NCBI GenBank assembly: GCA_003170115.1
Contig: PMZS01000168.1
Coordinates: 1 to 16,840, forward strand
Origin: Spirochaetaceae bacterium
Lineage (GTDB): Bacteria > Spirochaetota > Spirochaetia > SZUA-6 > Fen-1364
Reading direction: 5' to 3'
Length of the DNA stretch: 16,840 nucleotides
Part shown: positions 15,234 to 16,840 of the stretch, piece by piece
Position numbering within the stretch: the first letter of the stretch is position 1
How the letters are laid out: each line of letters starts with the position of its first letter
The notes under the pieces: generated by a model
What the model saw: only the letters and a program-made list of their open reading frames with translations
Databases searched by the model: none
Told to the model about the DNA's origin: nothing
Made by a program: the position numbers and the translations under genes

Positions 15234-16103
15234 ATGCCACGAGTGATCCGTTGCGGCCTGATCCAGGCGTCGAATCCCAAGCACGAGGGTTCCCTCCAGG
15301 ACATCAAAGAAGCGATGGTCCAGAAGCACCTTCCTCTGATCGAAGAGGCGGGAAAGAAGGGCGTGCAGATCCTCTGCCTGCAGGAGATCTTCCACGGGCC
15401 CTACTTCCCGGCTGAGCAGGACATAAAGTGGTACAAGACGGCCGAGCCGGTGCCCGGTCCGATCACCGAGCGGATGGCTCCCCTCGCGAAGAAGCACCGG
15501 ATGGTCATGGTCATCCCCGTCTACGAGATGGAGCAGGAGGGGGTGTATTACAACACGGCGGCCGTCCTCGATGCCGACGGGAAGTATCTGGGCAAGATGC
15601 GCAAGGTGCACATCCCGCACACCTATCCCGCGTTCTGGGAGAAGTTCTACTTCAAGCCCGGCACCCTGGGCTTCCCGGTGTTCCAGACGGCGTACGCAAA
15701 GATCGGCATCTACATCTGCTACGACCGGCATTTCCCCGAGTGCGCCCGAATCCTCGCGTTGAAGGGAGCAGAGCTGCTCTTCAATCCTTCAGCGACCACC
15801 GAGGGAAAATCCCGCTACCTCTGGGAGCTGGAGCAGCCGGCACAGGCGGTGGCCAACGGCGTGTTCATCGGAGCCACCAACCGCGTGGGGCTTGAGAAAC
15901 CGTGGGAGTTCGGGAAGTTCTACGGTTCCAGCTATTTCGTGGATCCGCGCGGCAAGATTCTCGTCAAGGGCTCCGAGGACAAGGACGAGATCGTGGTGGC
16001 CGATCTCGACATGGACCAGATCCGCGAGGTCCGGGACGGCTGGCAGTTCTTCCGCGACCGCAGGCCGGAGCTTTATGGGGAGATCGCGGAGCAGAGGCCC
16101 TAG
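15234..16103 (+). CDS. Nitrilase-superfamily C-N hydrolase, probable beta-ureidopropionase
   Basis: Carbon-nitrogen hydrolase of 289 residues, full length for the superfamily. The Glu-Lys-Cys triad is E51 in CLQEIF, K124 in MRKVHIP and C162 in YICYDRHFPE. CYDRHFPECARILALKGAELLFNPSAT closely resembles the CYGRHHP...GAEIIFNPSAT region of animal beta-ureidopropionase, and N-carbamoylputrescine amidases (CWDQWFPE) less so. It would hydrolyse N-carbamoyl-beta-alanine to beta-alanine, the same step as the M20 enzyme of the divergent operon. The frame is open upstream to 14865 but that part is antisense to preT; the ATG at 15234 has GAGGAG seven bases before it and a good promoter. Its stop codon shares the CTAG at 16100-16103 with the convergent Uma2 gene. 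N-carbamoylputrescine or N-carbamoyl-D-amino acid substrates cannot be excluded. Confidence 0.9.
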   Translation: MPRVIRCGLIQASNPKHEGSLQDIKEAMVQKHLPLIEEAGKKGVQILCLQEIFHGPYFPAEQDIKWYKTAEPVPGPITERMAPLAKKHRMVMVIPVYEMEQEGVYYNTAAVLDADGKYLGKMRKVHIPHTYPAFWEKFYFKPGTLGFPVFQTAYAKIGIYICYDRHFPECARILALKGAELLFNPSATTEGKSRYLWELEQPAQAVANGVFIGATNRVGLEKPWEFGKFYGSSYFVDPRGKILVKGSEDKDEIVVADLDMDQIREVRDGWQFFRDRRPELYGEIAEQRP

Positions 16104-16699
16104 CCAGGGATAGCGGCGAACAACTCCATGATCCGCAGCTCGAACCCCGGGCACACCGCGGACGGAACGGTTGTCGCGCCCACGTACACTCCGGGATCGG
16201 AGTAACGGCCGGTTTCGCCCCTCAGGTACACGTGCACGTAGCGGTTTCCGGGGTCGACGACCCAGTATTCCCGAACGCCGTGCCGCTCATACAGCGCCCT
16301 CTTCTCTACCATGTCGCGGCGCGAAGTGTAGGGGGACAAGATCTCGATGACCCAGTCCGGCGCCCCCAGGCAACTGAACGGCCGCAGCCGAGACGGGTCA
16401 CAGACGATGGCGAGGTCGGGCTGCACCACGTTGGGCACCTCGTCTTCCGCCTGGCCGGATTTTTCCGGGAGCAGGACATCGAACGGCGCGGCAAATACGC
16501 GACACCCGGATTTCCCGAGAAACGACCGAATGGCGTGGCTCAGTTCCATGCTGAGCGCCTGGTGCCCCATGGACGGCGCCGGGCTCATGTTCCACGCGAC
16601 TCCGTCGATCAGCTCCCATCTCTCATCATCCGGCCACTCCTTGCAGTCCAGGTAGAGGTAACGCCTATCGTCTTTTTTTGCCGGCTCACCCACTCTCAC
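16100..16699 (-). CDS. Uma2-family (DUF820) putative restriction-type endonuclease
   Basis: A 199-residue protein with the PD-(D/E)XK-like Uma2 pattern: WELIDGVAWNMSPAPSMGHQ (28-47), VVQPDLAIVCDP (91-102, Asp95), GAPDWVIEILSP (112-123, Glu119), then RRDMVEKRALYERHGVREYWVVDP (127-150, Lys133). These acidic and lysine residues form the presumed nuclease site, and all are present, so the gene looks intact. Members occur in many copies in some bacteria, and their cellular role is not established. It starts at GTG 16699 with AGGA seven bases upstream; a second in-frame GTG follows at 16693. It converges on the C-N hydrolase with a four-base overlap of stop codons. It lies about 70 bases from the group II intron end and does not appear to belong to the pyrimidine cluster. 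Confidence 0.85.
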   Translation of the reverse strand: MRVGEPAKKDDRRYLYLDCKEWPDDERWELIDGVAWNMSPAPSMGHQALSMELSHAIRSFLGKSGCRVFAAPFDVLLPEKSGQAEDEVPNVVQPDLAIVCDPSRLRPFSCLGAPDWVIEILSPYTSRRDMVEKRALYERHGVREYWVVDPGNRYVHVYLRGETGRYSDPGVYVGATTVPSAVCPGFELRIMELFAAIPG

Positions 16700-16768
16700 G
16701 CCTCTATCCTACAATGAACAACGGGAGGGATGAAGCCGGCGATTGCGACCTGGGCCGAGCGCACCACG

Positions 16769-16840
16769 ATCGAGTAGGAGGGGGATTTACATCCCCCGTC
16801 CTCTCACACCACCGTACGTACGGTTCCGTATACGGCGGTT
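16769..16840 (-). mobile_element. Group II intron, 3' end (domains V and VI), rest beyond right edge
   Basis: Read on the minus strand, 16840-16807 is 34 bases, the exact usual length of domain V. Its lower helix is CCGCCGTA paired with TACGGTGG, with a G-T wobble at the third pair, a CGC catalytic triad in place of the common AGC, and a two-base CG bulge on the 3' side just above the lower helix. Then 16802-16776 is a domain VI hairpin: AGGA and GGGGGAT pair with ATCCCCC and TCCT around a GTAA loop. An unpaired A at 16775 is seven bases from a proposed 3' end at 16769 (sequence ends in AT, fitting the AY rule), making it the likely branch point. The intron-encoded reverse transcriptase, if any, is to the right of the window. 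Class cannot be assigned from this fragment. Confidence 0.8.

Noticed and set aside
16730..16777. Tiny plus-strand ORF starting at ATG 16730 that could be an exon of a gene interrupted by the intron
   Set aside because: Only 15 codons, the ribosome-like GGGAGGG lies directly against the ATG, and the stop lies within the intron sequence; there is no support for a gene.

Overview
The window is a dense, GC-rich (roughly 60% or more by eye) chromosomal segment of a Gram-negative type (diderm) bacterium. A lipoprotein with FlgD-like Ig units and a C-terminal OmpA-type domain, next to a small beta-barrel protein ending in an aromatic residue, implies an outer membrane. This pair resembles spirochaete envelope proteins (large FlgD-Ig/OmpA lipoproteins and the DUF3996-like barrel family), so a GC-rich member of Spirochaetota is my best guess. 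That is an inference from family resemblance with no marker gene to confirm it.

Layout, left to right. (1) The 3' end of a toast-rack/LiaF-like adhesion-type beta-helix protein runs in from the left edge (+) and converges on a UbiA-family prenyltransferase (-). (2) Divergent from the latter is a methionine module (+): cobalamin-independent methionine synthase metE, then a fused homocysteine S-methyltransferase/methylenetetrahydrofolate reductase 22 bases downstream. (3) Next come two envelope genes (+): the Ig/OmpA lipoprotein, with a visible tandem duplication of a two-Ig unit, and the small barrel protein. (4) Positions 8335-15013 (-) form one tight five-gene operon: preT, preA, dihydropyrimidinase, an M20-type N-carbamoyl-amino-acid amidohydrolase and a class III aminotransferase. 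(5) Divergent from preT, across a 220-base regulatory region with two good sigma-70-type promoters back to back, is a nitrilase-superfamily beta-ureidopropionase-like gene (+). (6) A Uma2-family nuclease gene (-) converges on it, the two stop codons overlapping in one CTAG. (7) The right edge carries domains V and VI of a group II intron on the minus strand; the rest of the intron lies outside the window.

The central block encodes the whole reductive pyrimidine degradation route. PreT/PreA would reduce uracil or thymine to the dihydro form, dihydropyrimidinase would open the ring, either of two unrelated amidohydrolases would remove the carbamoyl group as CO2 and ammonia, and the aminotransferase would convert beta-alanine or beta-aminoisobutyrate to the semialdehyde. 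The presence of two non-homologous enzymes for the same third step, on opposite sides of one shared divergent promoter, is the most informative feature of the cluster. In the methionine block, the reductase domain would make the 5-methyl-tetrahydrofolate that MetE needs.

There is no gene-free stretch over 300 bases; the longest, 15014-15233, holds the divergent promoters. I saw no tRNA, rRNA or CRISPR array. Known pathways explain nearly everything; the group II intron edge, the duplicate third step, the palindromic operator candidate and the duplicated lipoprotein are the points worth following up.
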